Virus record (IMG/VR): IMGVR_UViG_3300042324_001793
Location: 1 to 64,000 of that record
Reading direction: 5' to 3' (one strand)
DNA: 64,000 nt
Source of the DNA: a virus
Every line of letters begins with the position of its first letter. The first letter of the stretch is position 1. Positions 7,794 to 16,293 of the stretch are shown here, one piece after another. The position numbers were made by a program, and so were the translations under genes. The notes under the pieces are model-generated. The model saw only the letters and a program-made list of their open reading frames with translations. It had not been told where the DNA came from and did no database searches.

Positions 7794-8808
7794 TAAGTCT
7801 ACCTGAAATAAGGAAAAGATCTTTGATCGTGAAGCTGTCTGACGAAAAAATTGAACTGGATAATTTTGACCCACATTTAGGACAAATTGTTCCGATTGAA
7901 TTATCTCGTGAAGCTTGCATCATTTCTGAGAACTTTGTAATAAATGTAAATTTATTTAGGTTCCAGGAAAATGATTCAGATTGAATAGATGAATATTGTT
8001 CCTGTCCAAACTTTGACCAGTCTTGAATAAGGTATGGTGCAATTTTAATAAAAGATTTATCAATTTGGCGACCAGTTAATTTAGACTCAGCTATTCGTTT
8101 ACGAAGTCTTTCAATTACACCGAGAGTCGGCATGTACAGGTAAAACGTCTCATTTAACTTCTGGGAAACTACTTCAAAGCATCGATATTCGTCAGAATAC
8201 CAAACCTCAACTTCTTCAGGAAGATCGAATAGTTGTAACATGTTGCTTCTGACCTTAACGTCATCGCTCCAAGCACCGTCTTCTGAGCAAGTTTGAGTAC
8301 ACGCAATTTTAGTAAATAGCTCATTTTGTCCTTCTGGAAAAGTTATTTCGTGAATTACAAAGATGATGTACAATCGGTCGACTTCTGAAATATCTCTCCA
8401 AGTTAACCAGGATTGTCCGCCGTTTACTTTAAAACGTGTACATTTCTCAATTATAAAATTTAGTTTGTCGTCTATGTCTAAGACATCGCTATCGTCGATA
8501 GTCGACCAGTGTCGAATCTCAGAAACAGTCGCTGCTCTAACCGTTAACTCAGAGCCTTTAGCGTAGAATAGTCCACGTGACGGTAAATTTTCTAATGGAA
8601 TGTTTTTCCAAAAGTTATCATTTGCGCCAGAAATGGTCGATTGAATTGGTCCGGCTGAGATAGCTTGGCCTAAACTAGTGACTGGTTTTTCAGATTCAAT
8701 TGATTTATTGGAGTTATTAGAGTTCTTGCCGTATTTAGCGTCCTCAGATTCAAGGAATGCTTGAACTTCATCCTCTTGATTAAGCGGACGGTCTTGTTCG
8801 TTGCCCAT
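7780..8808 (-). CDS. gp26-like baseplate hub / tail-assembly protein
   Basis: A 342-residue protein. Residues 1-70 are polar and probably disordered. From about 74 it shows the T4_baseplate (gp26) pattern: LENLPSRGLFYAKGSELTVR, then DDKLNFIIEKCTRF and a helical mid-domain. Near the C-terminus is a knuckle CPKCGSKL that may bind zinc with other Cys residues (TQTCSEDG). In T4, gp26 and gp51 act in baseplate hub assembly, and such proteins are considered analogues of tail-assembly chaperones. The small overlapping partner at 7623-7793 fits that pairing. The start at 8808 is preceded by an A-rich leader. Family call moderate to good. Confidence 0.65.
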   Translation of the reverse strand: MGNEQDRPLNQEDEVQAFLESEDAKYGKNSNNSNKSIESEKPVTSLGQAISAGPIQSTISGANDNFWKNIPLENLPSRGLFYAKGSELTVRAATVSEIRHWSTIDDSDVLDIDDKLNFIIEKCTRFKVNGGQSWLTWRDISEVDRLYIIFVIHEITFPEGQNELFTKIACTQTCSEDGAWSDDVKVRSNMLQLFDLPEEVEVWYSDEYRCFEVVSQKLNETFYLYMPTLGVIERLRKRIAESKLTGRQIDKSFIKIAPYLIQDWSKFGQEQYSSIQSESFSWNLNKFTFITKFSEMMQASRDNSIGTICPKCGSKLSSSIFSSDSFTIKDLFLISGRLNELI

Positions 8809-8828
8809 AAATAAACAGTTTTTTAGAA

Positions 8829-9281
8829 TTATATCACGAAATCTAGGAAGGTTTTCGCAAGATACGATTTAGACTCATTAAGTCTATTTAAAGTTTCAGG
8901 ATAAACTTCAATTACTTCCATTGTTTTTGGATCCCTAATGAAAGCTCTGATGGTTTTGTGCTTTTTATCAATTTTGAAAGCTTCAAACTTTCCGATAATA
9001 TTTTCAGGTTCATGTTTCTTGTTTTTAAAAGTAGAGTTAACCTTAACTCCAGTTAATCTAGAACCCTTTTTGAATGCTTGATTTAAAGCCTTAACATCTT
9101 GGACAAAGTCGTCTACTTCAACCTGTTGAGGTCTAGACAAATCGGATAACGGTAAAATACTAATTGCAATACCGTTTGAGAAACCGCTTCTTGATGCAAC
9201 AAAATTAAAATCGCCCTTCCCATAAAAAGGAAGACCTCTCATTGCTTGCTGTCTCTGACCGAATGTTAAGATTGGCGTCAT
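8829..9281 (-). CDS. Unknown virion-cluster protein, 150 aa
   Basis: A 150-residue basic protein. It starts MTPILTFGQRQQAMRGLPFYG and contains a Lys-rich centre (FKNKKHEPENIIGKFEAFKI). It has no membrane segment or catalytic motif. It shares one base with the downstream end of the 109-residue gene (TAATG overlap), so expression is coupled. The position between baseplate-type genes suggests a minor tail or head component, but no homologue is recognised. Confidence 0.6.
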   Translation of the reverse strand: MTPILTFGQRQQAMRGLPFYGKGDFNFVASRSGFSNGIAISILPLSDLSRPQQVEVDDFVQDVKALNQAFKKGSRLTGVKVNSTFKNKKHEPENIIGKFEAFKIDKKHKTIRAFIRDPKTMEVIEVYPETLNRLNESKSYLAKTFLDFVI

Positions 9282-9610
9282 TATCTACTAAATGTTGTTG
9301 GTATACCTAATAGAACCATGTCAGCAGATACTGTTAATTTAGAAAGAGTTGCATAGAAAGTTTCTCCTGGGAGAATTCGTACGTCTACGCCAGATCCTCC
9401 AATTCCTTGGTCAACGGTCCATACCGTAACAGTTTGTGCAGTAGTTTGAGGATTGTGAACTCCGAACCATGTATCAGTAAAGTAACCTACTCCAGTAGTT
9501 GCATCGGACGCAGTATCTCTAGTACTTTGAGTAGTAAAGACCGGCGTGTAATTTGTACTGTTATTAGCGGTTCCGTGTTTTTTTACAAGTTTTGCAACAA
9601 TATTGTTCAT
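9281..9610 (-). CDS. Small probable virion protein, 109 aa
   Basis: A 109-residue protein rich in Thr, Ser and Val with beta-strand periodicity (TVTVWTVDQGIGGSG, then VDVRILPGETFYATLSKL). A single compact beta-sandwich is plausible and the GETFY turn is typical of small phage decoration or fibre-tip domains. There is no secretion signal. It overlaps the next gene by one base and follows the 232-residue gene by 15 nt. Function is inferred from context only. Confidence 0.6.
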   Translation of the reverse strand: MNNIVAKLVKKHGTANNSTNYTPVFTTQSTRDTASDATTGVGYFTDTWFGVHNPQTTAQTVTVWTVDQGIGGSGVDVRILPGETFYATLSKLTVSADMVLLGIPTTFSR

Positions 9611-9625
9611 TTCATTTTAGTATTT

Positions 9626-10324
9626 TTAGCAAGCACAATTGTTTGGATCAGTGTTGCTTTTTACATATACTACCAAGCCTTTAACCTTAATACTAAAGTC
9701 TAGATTTGGATTATGTATCTCTATCTTATTTATCAGCTTAGTTGCGTTAAGAGTCTCAGGATTACTGAACTGTGAAAAGAACTGTGAAATTGGATATGAA
9801 ATAGACGAACCTGTGTAGTCCGTAATAATTATATCGCAAGATAGAGCGGCTGGCACAATGGCCTCACCGTTTTTATCAAGACTCGGATAGTCGATGTACA
9901 AGATACAGCCACGTGCGTAATTTCTGTCATTCTGTAGTAGATAATACGCTGGGCTTGAAGAAGTTCCTGCTGGAATTGCTGTAAAGTATTCTAATGGATT
10001 TGATACAGCTGGATAATTAGTGGGAGTAGTTACGTTTGCTTGGTAAGTTGGAATTATTGAATCTAGTGAATTATCATAGATCACTAAAGTTTCGCCAGGG
10101 TTTCCTCCACATACTTCAAAATCAATAGATTGACTTCCGTCTACTGGATATAGAAATTTCTCTAAATCACAAAAACTTGCTTCAGATTTTCCATTGTTAA
10201 AAATCTTAAAACAACGATCTAGTAATTTTAAAACCTTTTTAGTAGGATCGCCCGCGCATAGATTAGCAAATGAATTGTTAAATCTTTGGGCAATCGGATC
10301 GTCTTGAAATTTAATGTATGACAT
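9626..10324 (-). CDS. Probable virion protein, 232 aa, Cys-containing
   Basis: A 232-residue protein. The N-terminal 60 residues are helical (DPIAQRFNNSFANLCAGD). The rest is beta-rich, with IDFEVCGGNPGETLVIYDNS and a C-terminal strand region (IKVKGLVVYVKSN). The C-terminus NNCAC supplies a C-x-C pair. Composition resembles the neighbouring small virion proteins, including the shared PGETF/L-type turn of the 109-residue protein. No enzyme motif or family is recognised. Confidence 0.6.
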   Translation of the reverse strand: MSYIKFQDDPIAQRFNNSFANLCAGDPTKKVLKLLDRCFKIFNNGKSEASFCDLEKFLYPVDGSQSIDFEVCGGNPGETLVIYDNSLDSIIPTYQANVTTPTNYPAVSNPLEYFTAIPAGTSSSPAYYLLQNDRNYARGCILYIDYPSLDKNGEAIVPAALSCDIIITDYTGSSISYPISQFFSQFSNPETLNATKLINKIEIHNPNLDFSIKVKGLVVYVKSNTDPNNCAC

Positions 10325-10339
10325 TCATGGTTGACTTTT

Positions 10340-11116
10340 TTAAATAACGTCGCTAAATAATATTCCACTTTTGTGTGAAGTAAGGCCTCTGGCTATTTTA
10401 TCATCGATTGACATTTGTATATCTTTATTATCTACCTGTGTTTCAGTTGGAATTTCTTCAATTTGACTTGGAGAAATCTCTACTTCATCCGTGATCACGT
10501 CTTCTTCAATTACAACCGGTTCGGTTTCGTATACTTCTTGCTCGCTAGCAGGAAAAGTCTCAATTTTTTCCAAATCCTCAAACAGATCATCCGATGGTAT
10601 CTCAATTGCTTGAGTAACAGCGTCAGTAATTTGTGGATTTACAGGATCACCTACTATATCATTTACGGTATCATTTACGGTATCAGCCGGTTTAATGTAG
10701 TCAACTAGTGATTTAATGAAGCCTAATGCAACGATTGGTAGAATTGCTCCACTAACAATTGAAAGTACTCGTTTTTGGTATATCAATTCTTCTTCAACTA
10801 GGCCAAATAATTCAATCCATCCTTGAAAATCCTTAAGGTGAACGTATGTGTAATAGGTATTTCCCATTGCCTGCATTGCAGTTAATAGAATAAAAAGAGC
10901 CCAAACAATTCCCTTATTCATCTTATCTAATGTGATAATTGATGCAAGAGAAGCTGCTGCTCCTACCTCAAATGCGATTGCTAGGCTAATTGCTAACCAT
11001 GGTGGGTTAGACATACTAAAGAAATCAATAACGTGGATTGTTGAAATTACTGATACTAATAAGTATAGAGTAACAAACGTCCCAATAATAAAGATTTTTG
11101 TTGCTTTGCTTGACAT
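10340..11116 (-). CDS. Four-helix membrane protein with acidic tail, 258 aa
   Basis: Four hydrophobic helices are clear: residues about 7-29, 37-60, 68-88 and 115-137. A long acidic, Pro/Glu-rich cytoplasmic-type tail follows from 140 to 258. The tail contains the tandem repeat DTVNDTVND, mirrored by a 12-bp direct repeat in the DNA near 10660-10685. The alternating small-residue helices (AFEVGAAASLASII) suggest tight packing. It forms a one-base overlap with the 99-residue anchored protein. Phage membrane proteins in such clusters can act in lysis, lysis inhibition or superinfection exclusion. No family is identified. Confidence 0.65.
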   Translation of the reverse strand: MSSKATKIFIIGTFVTLYLLVSVISTIHVIDFFSMSNPPWLAISLAIAFEVGAAASLASIITLDKMNKGIVWALFILLTAMQAMGNTYYTYVHLKDFQGWIELFGLVEEELIYQKRVLSIVSGAILPIVALGFIKSLVDYIKPADTVNDTVNDIVGDPVNPQITDAVTQAIEIPSDDLFEDLEKIETFPASEQEVYETEPVVIEEDVITDEVEISPSQIEEIPTETQVDNKDIQMSIDDKIARGLTSHKSGILFSDVI

Positions 11117-11415
11117 TACTTAGAATTTCTGATTTTTTCTATTTCTAAATCGTATTGGTTCATACGATCATCAGGTCTAACCGTTGTTCTAATAACTGAA
11201 TTCCAGTCGTATAGTGTACGTTTGGACGCTTTTAAACCTTCAACCTCAATCATTTTCTTAAGATCTGAGGTATACACTGAATCAATTCTTTGATTCATTA
11301 GCTTTTCCTGTTTTTCAACTTTTGCAATTTTACTTGAATTATTGCACTGTTGTACCATTAGGATTAACAGTAATCCAAGTACAATTTTCTCAAAATGTAA
11401 TTTAATGAATTTCAT
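11116..11415 (-). CDS. Single-pass membrane protein, 99 aa
   Basis: Residues 8-22 (EKIVLGLLLILMVQQC) form an N-terminal anchor directly followed by CNNSSK. The cysteine is not in a good lipobox, so lipidation is doubtful. The remaining 75 residues are charged and helical, ending YDLEIEKIRNSK. A late-promoter-like element lies 18 nt upstream, making this the first gene of a transcript that continues into the four-helix membrane protein (TAATG overlap). The pair looks like a small envelope-acting module, possibly lysis-related; this is inference. Confidence 0.65.
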   Translation of the reverse strand: MKFIKLHFEKIVLGLLLILMVQQCNNSSKIAKVEKQEKLMNQRIDSVYTSDLKKMIEVEGLKASKRTLYDWNSVIRTTVRPDDRMNQYDLEIEKIRNSK

Positions 11416-11432
11416 AAAAGTTATTTCTTTTA

Positions 11433-11442
11433 GTTATTTATT
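11433..11442 (-). promoter_or_regulatory. Late-promoter-like element
   Basis: The minus strand reads AATAAATAAC followed by TAAAAG, 18 nt before the start codon at 11415. It touches the stop codon of the upstream gene (11442-11444). Confidence 0.6.
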
Positions 11443-11948
11443 TACTTTCCGTTAATAATTTGAAGAGCCGACTCTTGTATTTGGCTGATGTTATTAACTA
11501 AATAGCCAATGTAAGTTATTCCGAAATAGGCGATTAGGGCAAACCCTAGGACTCTTAATAGATTTGAAAATTTGAATTTAGAATCGTATTTAATTAGAAT
11601 TAAGAACGCGTAATACTCATCTGTTTTAATTCGAGTAGAGGACACATTAATTATTTCAACTAAATTATGATCGGCGAATCGACCCTGTATTTTAGAAACT
11701 GACTCAAATACTCGACTTTTCTCAAGATCAGCTAGATCACCAGTCGCTAACAGAGTTTCAGGTTCAAGATTAAGAACATAATAGACACGTCTCAATAAGT
11801 CAGTTCTGGCATTCAAATCCTTAAAAAAGTTTTGAGTTTCCATCTTCTTTATCTGCTTTCTATAAAAGACATAATTATTAAGGTCCTTGATAATGTCCTT
11901 AGCCGAATTAAAGGCAATGACTGGATTTATAAAGTTTAATAGTTTCAT
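11442..11948 (-). CDS. Unknown protein with one C-terminal membrane helix, 168 aa
   Basis: Residues 1-125 are soluble with a helical start (FNSAKDIIKDLNNYVFYRKQ) and a compact mixed domain. One membrane helix follows (about 131-152: LRVLGFALIAYFGITYIGYL), then a short tail. This is a tail-anchored topology. The start ATG lies 2 nt after the sigma factor stop, so it is co-transcribed with sigma and may be a membrane-held partner. No family is recognised. Confidence 0.6.
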   Translation of the reverse strand: MKLLNFINPVIAFNSAKDIIKDLNNYVFYRKQIKKMETQNFFKDLNARTDLLRRVYYVLNLEPETLLATGDLADLEKSRVFESVSKIQGRFADHNLVEIINVSSTRIKTDEYYAFLILIKYDSKFKFSNLLRVLGFALIAYFGITYIGYLVNNISQIQESALQIINGK

Positions 11949-11950
11949 AG

Positions 11951-12580
11951 TTAAAAGTATTCAGTTAATCGGTCTACCATTTCCGGATTTTTAGTTAAAA
12001 CAGCTTCCTTTAACATTTTACGAGCTTTTCGTATTTTGGTTTTAACTGTATTTAGATTCATTGCATATTTCTCAGCAATTTCATTACCTCGCATGTGATG
12101 TAATTCCTTGTCAATTAGGATAAATTTTTCAATACAGTCAGGGAGCCCGTTTAATTCAGAAGTAGTCATGGTGTAGAGAGAGTCCATGTAAATCTCTTTT
12201 TCGAAAGTACTTACTGACTCGTCTGGTAAATTTAGAGGTTTTGCTAAATTGTCAATGCTGGTTGCGTATTGAACTTTTAACTTATGTTGGTGGAGTAGGG
12301 CTTCGTTTTTAGCGATAGTATAGATCCACGTAGTGAACCTATAACTATCGCTGTATGAAGCAAGTCCCTTAAAGATTTTAAATAGCGTATTATGTAAAAC
12401 CTCATCCGTCTCATCTGGGTCATTAAAAAACTTCCAAATGAAGTATTTTAGTTTGGGATACATTATTGAAGCTAGTCGATTTCTGTCTCTTTCCGTGTAT
12501 TTGCCAGATTTAATAAGCTCCGCAAGGCTCTGCATTTCGTCATTTAGCTGCTTGTTAATTAAGTCGTACGCGCTCATCAA
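11951..12580 (-). CDS. Sigma-70 family factor, probable late-transcription sigma (gp55-like role)
   Basis: A 209-residue two-domain sigma factor. Region 2 spans about 40-105 and includes DPDETDEVLHNTLFKIFKGL and the promoter-melting helix YRFTTWIYTIAKNEALL. Region 4 spans about 140-195 with the helix-turn-helix EIAEKYAMNLNTVKTKIRKA. There is no region 1 or full region 3, as in ECF sigmas and the T4 late sigma gp55. The many ATAAATAA elements in this window resemble gp55-dependent promoters, so this protein is the natural candidate to read them; that link is inference. The second Met (12577) could also be the start. Confidence 0.8.
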   Translation of the reverse strand: MMSAYDLINKQLNDEMQSLAELIKSGKYTERDRNRLASIMYPKLKYFIWKFFNDPDETDEVLHNTLFKIFKGLASYSDSYRFTTWIYTIAKNEALLHQHKLKVQYATSIDNLAKPLNLPDESVSTFEKEIYMDSLYTMTTSELNGLPDCIEKFILIDKELHHMRGNEIAEKYAMNLNTVKTKIRKARKMLKEAVLTKNPEMVDRLTEYF

Positions 12581-12589
12581 GTATTTTAG

Positions 12590-13303
12590 TTAAAAGTGTT
12601 TGGGATTATTTGCTTTCCATTTCTCGTATCGATCCGTGATCTGTATTAAAATCTTATTTCGGACAATATCCTCATCTCTAAATTGGTGAATAGCCAATCC
12701 ATTAATCCCATTTAATAGAGAAATAAACTCCGGTAAAGCTACTTTACTCTTTGCGATGTCATATTGGCTAACATCGCCACAAATTAATACTTTTGAATCT
12801 TTACCCATTCGAGTAATGAAAAGCATAAGTTGTTTGAAATCAGCATTTTGTGCCTCATCCAATATCATTAAACAATTATCGAAGGTTGCTCCTCTCATAT
12901 AGGCAAGAGGTCTAAATTCAATAACTCCCATGGCTTCAAGCCATCCCACATTATTCGGATCATTTAGTAATTTTACCAAATTTGATCGATAACTTTCCAT
13001 AAATGGATCAATTTTATCCTTTATTTCGCCAGGTAAAAACCCAAGCTTCTCGCCGGACTCTTGAATCGGTTTTGAAAGAATAATCTTTTTAATTTTTCCG
13101 CCCATGTAAAGCTTTAGTGCGGCTAGGCAAGCAGTAAACGTTTTACTGGTACCAGCTGGGCCGTAGCAAAACGTAATGTCATTCGAAATAATCTTGTCTA
13201 GATACTCTCCTTGCGAATTTTTTAAACTGATTTGACGTAAGTCTTTTTCATTTAACTCAATTTTTGTTATTTGCGGTTTTTTCCTAACTTGTCTTTCTGC
13301 CAT
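12590..13303 (-). CDS. phoH: PhoH-family ATPase
   Basis: A 237-residue protein from ATG 13303 (MAERQVRKKP). A longer frame to 13381 would overlap the upstream gene by about 100 nt, so the internal start with its AAAACAAAATCAA leader is preferred. The Walker A motif is GPAGTSKT (48-55) and Walker B is LMILDEAQN (D149, E150). ILSKPIQESGEKLGFLPG is the PhoH signature, and a sensor-like ICGDVSQYD follows. PhoH proteins bind and hydrolyse ATP and act on RNA in some systems. They are common in large phages, where their role is unsettled. It sits between sigma and terminase, as often in T4-like genomes. Confidence 0.9.
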   Translation of the reverse strand: MAERQVRKKPQITKIELNEKDLRQISLKNSQGEYLDKIISNDITFCYGPAGTSKTFTACLAALKLYMGGKIKKIILSKPIQESGEKLGFLPGEIKDKIDPFMESYRSNLVKLLNDPNNVGWLEAMGVIEFRPLAYMRGATFDNCLMILDEAQNADFKQLMLFITRMGKDSKVLICGDVSQYDIAKSKVALPEFISLLNGINGLAIHQFRDEDIVRNKILIQITDRYEKWKANNPKHF

Positions 13304-13595
13304 TTGATTTTGTTTTTTTATTTGGAGACTGAATCTTGGCCAATAGAGTTTGACACTTTGAGCAAGACTCGTAGTCTTCAATCTGTTTGTAAAAATTTAG
13401 TGCTTTAGTTAAGCAGTCTGGCCAATCTTTTTCTTGGGCAATTACATCGACCTTTTCGTCGATGATAGTTAACTCTCGAATAAAGATTTTAGGTAGTTTA
13501 CTTTCGTGAGCTTCTTGAATATGAGAAACTACTATATCGAATATTTGTTTCTTGTTTCCTTCGTAATCGAAGTTGATTAGCATGTCGTATCTCAT
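13284..13595 (-). CDS. Small unknown protein upstream of phoH, 103 aa
   Basis: A 103-residue acidic then basic protein. It contains the pair CSKCQ near residue 78, which could be half of a zinc site, and ends in a Lys-rich tail (SPNKKTKSNGRKTS). The start overlaps the terminase stop by 4 nt (ATGA type), and the end overlaps the preferred phoH start by 20 nt, so it is coupled at both sides. There is no membrane segment. No family is recognised. Confidence 0.6.
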   Translation of the reverse strand: MRYDMLINFDYEGNKKQIFDIVVSHIQEAHESKLPKIFIRELTIIDEKVDVIAQEKDWPDCLTKALNFYKQIEDYESCSKCQTLLAKIQSPNKKTKSNGRKTS

Positions 13596-15550
13596 CCGCC
13601 ATTATTGTTATTTCCGTAAAACTGAGAGAGTAAATTACGGTATTGGTCAACCGTATTTTCATCAAACCGTTTAGTTGCTCCAGGTTTTTTTATTGCTGGA
13701 GTTGCATTTAATTCTCTAAGAGCCCCATAATCATATCCGTTTGAGGAACTAATATAGGTTTCTCCAAGAAAATCGGCGTACACTTTTTCCAAGTAGTCTT
13801 TAGGTAATCTGTCAAGTTCTTCATTAACGAGTTCCCAGAAATTCGGAGATTCAAAGAATGCTGCAGTTGAAACGCATGTCATTGCCAAGTCGTCATTGCC
13901 GTTTTGGCTTCTATATGTTCCATTTGAAGATTTTCCAAATGCACCAAGTTCATGAACTGTTTTAAATTCGTTAGGAAGAATTTTATTAACTGCGGCTAGG
14001 TACTTGAAACGTTCGCAATATTTTGATTTATTCGTCTCAGTCATCTTTAAACCGGGTTTCCAGTTAGTTGAAGAGATTGTATGTTTTGAATGTATTAATT
14101 GGCCGGGCCAAAAAAGTTCGTTCTGCTGTATTTTGTCCATTACATAATCCCCTTTATGGTCTAACTCAATTAAGAGTCTGACTTTTTCAGGATTAAACAA
14201 GGAGTACGTTAAGTATTCCAGAACATTAGTGAATTCATTAATATCCTTTTTATTTGATCTGAACGAGGCTACTTGAACCAGTCCAAAAAAGTCGCCTTCA
14301 TTTTTAATAAAGTCCTTAACTTGGTCAAGCATTCGATACGGTAGAGCAGTCAATTTAAAAATATTAATAACTGAGTAATCACGACCTACGCCAGACGCGG
14401 TATCGACTGAGAATATGTACATATTACCGTCATTGCGGATATCATCAGGGGTTAACTTGCTAAAGTTAGGATGAACTGAGAAGCCATCTAATAGATTCAT
14501 ATTGTCTGGAGCTTGCGCCCATTCTGGGGTGACGTATGTCGTCCTGAACGTAAATATCTTTCTAAGATCCTTGGAAGGCAGTAATAGTTTATCCGAAGAG
14601 AAGAATTGCAGCCCGTATTCCTGATTAAAATCTTCTTCTGATCCTAGGTTGGCAATAGTCATCTGCTTCCATGCGTCGTCTCTGCCTGGAACTTGCCACC
14701 AGTCAACTCGTAGCGGAACGTAAGTATTATCCCCATTCAGTGCATCCATGTAGATTTCGTAGAAACGGTTCATTCCATTCGGAGTGGATGTTATAATAAT
14801 CTTGGAATTTGAGGAGGCTGAGATCGTCGGATAGATTGCTCGATAGAAGAAGTCCAAGTAAGATGGATTAATATGGGCGAACTCATCAATGTACAGTACG
14901 TGAATTGTAAAACCAATACCTGTATTTTTCGTAGTTGTTCTACCGATCAAACGACAGCCGTTGTCGAACTTAAGTGACATTACGTTATTTGAAATACATC
15001 CAGGTTTTAGAAAGAACGGTAAGTTTTCAAGTACCGATTTAATTTTATCTAATACCTCTTTAGTAGTTGATGCAATATTCGCTACAGCTAATACGTTTTT
15101 ATCAGTATGAAAAATTAGGTACCATGCAATAAATACACCCGACATTACAGTCTTACCGATCTGGCGACTTGCCATTAGGCAGTTAAAGCGATTATTCTTA
15201 AATGATTTAATAATCTCTTCCTGATAATCCCTTAGTGTAATTTGTTGAATTCCGTCTTCCGTCATTACTTGGGCGTATTTGGAAGCGAAATAAACTGGAT
15301 CAGCTTTACACTTCTTTAATTCCTCAAGCTCTTCGGGTGTGTATTCAAAAACAATATTAGCTTTTTTCCAAACTGGATCATTGTCCTTAAAAGGAGAGTT
15401 TCGGATTGTCTTAATATCAATTACCCCATTTTCAAAATCATCGAGTAATTGTTGTATCTTAACGGTTGTCCAAATTGCGCTATTCTCTTGATCGAGATTG
15501 GACAATTTCATTTGGGTTCTACCGCCGCTGTTTGCTATAAAATCTTTCAT
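13592..15550 (-). CDS. terL: Terminase large subunit, gp17-like
   Basis: A 652-residue DNA-packaging motor. The ATPase has Walker A SRQIGKT (128-134), Walker B VLYIDEFAH (D222, E223) and the coupling motif ITSTPNG (253-259). The C-terminal RNase-H-type nuclease has D383 in FSVDTASGVGRD, the acidic pair E462/D464 in LIELDHKG, and D553/D554 in NGNDDLAM. The glutamine in place of the usual lysine-rich early Walker A residues is normal for T4-type terminases. It acts at the portal to fill the capsid and cut concatemers. The gene overlaps the small terminase by 4 nt. Identification is firm. Confidence 0.95.
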   Translation of the reverse strand: MKDFIANSGGRTQMKLSNLDQENSAIWTTVKIQQLLDDFENGVIDIKTIRNSPFKDNDPVWKKANIVFEYTPEELEELKKCKADPVYFASKYAQVMTEDGIQQITLRDYQEEIIKSFKNNRFNCLMASRQIGKTVMSGVFIAWYLIFHTDKNVLAVANIASTTKEVLDKIKSVLENLPFFLKPGCISNNVMSLKFDNGCRLIGRTTTKNTGIGFTIHVLYIDEFAHINPSYLDFFYRAIYPTISASSNSKIIITSTPNGMNRFYEIYMDALNGDNTYVPLRVDWWQVPGRDDAWKQMTIANLGSEEDFNQEYGLQFFSSDKLLLPSKDLRKIFTFRTTYVTPEWAQAPDNMNLLDGFSVHPNFSKLTPDDIRNDGNMYIFSVDTASGVGRDYSVINIFKLTALPYRMLDQVKDFIKNEGDFFGLVQVASFRSNKKDINEFTNVLEYLTYSLFNPEKVRLLIELDHKGDYVMDKIQQNELFWPGQLIHSKHTISSTNWKPGLKMTETNKSKYCERFKYLAAVNKILPNEFKTVHELGAFGKSSNGTYRSQNGNDDLAMTCVSTAAFFESPNFWELVNEELDRLPKDYLEKVYADFLGETYISSSNGYDYGALRELNATPAIKKPGATKRFDENTVDQYRNLLSQFYGNNNNGG

Positions 15551-16290
15551 ATTAACGAATTGACGTCTCCAGAAAAGTCTTCACCATCTTCTTCCTCGAT
15601 GATTACGTTAGATAATCCTCTTTCCAGCATGACTTCTGTTTTTTTCGATGGATGAGTTAGGTGTCGAGAATCTGAATCGTCATCTTCTATCTCAATTGCG
15701 TCAATTTCTTTAATTAAATTTTTTGTACCTGCGGTTATGTAATAGTCAGATGTGCTGGTAGGAAGGGCTCGACTGGTAGTTCCACCGCCGGATTCTCTCT
15801 GTTCAACATCTTGATTTACTTTCTTATACGTATCCTCTAGGAATAGCATGTAATTTGCTTGAGTTTTTACAACTGAGGTTAACTTGTCCTGTAATTGCCC
15901 AAACACCTCAAACAGTCTAGGGTGAGTGTTTCCTTGATTAATTTCTTCAGCAATTTTTTCAATTGCCATTCTGATAGTTTTTAACTGAAAGAAGATATTT
16001 TGAATACTTGAATTGTCTAGGATCTGTTTCTGCTTTACGTATTCATGTTTCTCAAGTACGCCAAGATCGACGTAGAACTTAAGCATTGAATTTGTGATAT
16101 TCTTTGCCTGCTTTTCAAATTCAGAATTCATTTCAATAAAGTCTAATGGAGGAGCTGCTGCGATTTCCGCAAGCTGATCGTCTATATTATCTTCATCGTG
16201 ATTTGGTCCACCTGAATAGGTGCTCAATAGAGACTCAAGCTCTCCCTTGATTTGAGCCTTCTTTTCTTTGGAGAATACTGGTCCAGCCAT
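15547..16290 (-). CDS. terS: Terminase small subunit, gp16-like
   Basis: This 247-residue protein is larger than T4 gp16 (164 aa). The central helical region (about 95-165) carries the pattern THPRLFEVFGQLQDKLTSVV. It lines up with the gp16 central coiled coil, which reads SPRHMEVFATLM in T4. The ends are acidic and likely disordered, including the EIEDDDSDSR stretch and an EEEDGEDF tail. Small terminases recognise DNA and stimulate the large subunit. Direct upstream position with an ATGA overlap to terL supports the call. Confidence 0.7.
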   Translation of the reverse strand: MAGPVFSKEKKAQIKGELESLLSTYSGGPNHDEDNIDDQLAEIAAAPPLDFIEMNSEFEKQAKNITNSMLKFYVDLGVLEKHEYVKQKQILDNSSIQNIFFQLKTIRMAIEKIAEEINQGNTHPRLFEVFGQLQDKLTSVVKTQANYMLFLEDTYKKVNQDVEQRESGGGTTSRALPTSTSDYYITAGTKNLIKEIDAIEIEDDDSDSRHLTHPSKKTEVMLERGLSNVIIEEEDGEDFSGDVNSLI

Positions 16291-16293
16291 ACA

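Noticed and set aside
7775-7984. A plus-strand frame across the gp26/gp51 overlap
   Set aside because: It runs antisense to two better supported genes and has no promoter or leader of the local type.
13304-13381. Longer phoH start
   Set aside because: It would overlap the upstream 103-aa gene by about 100 nt; the extra residues do not look like PhoH, and the internal ATG has a good A-rich leader.
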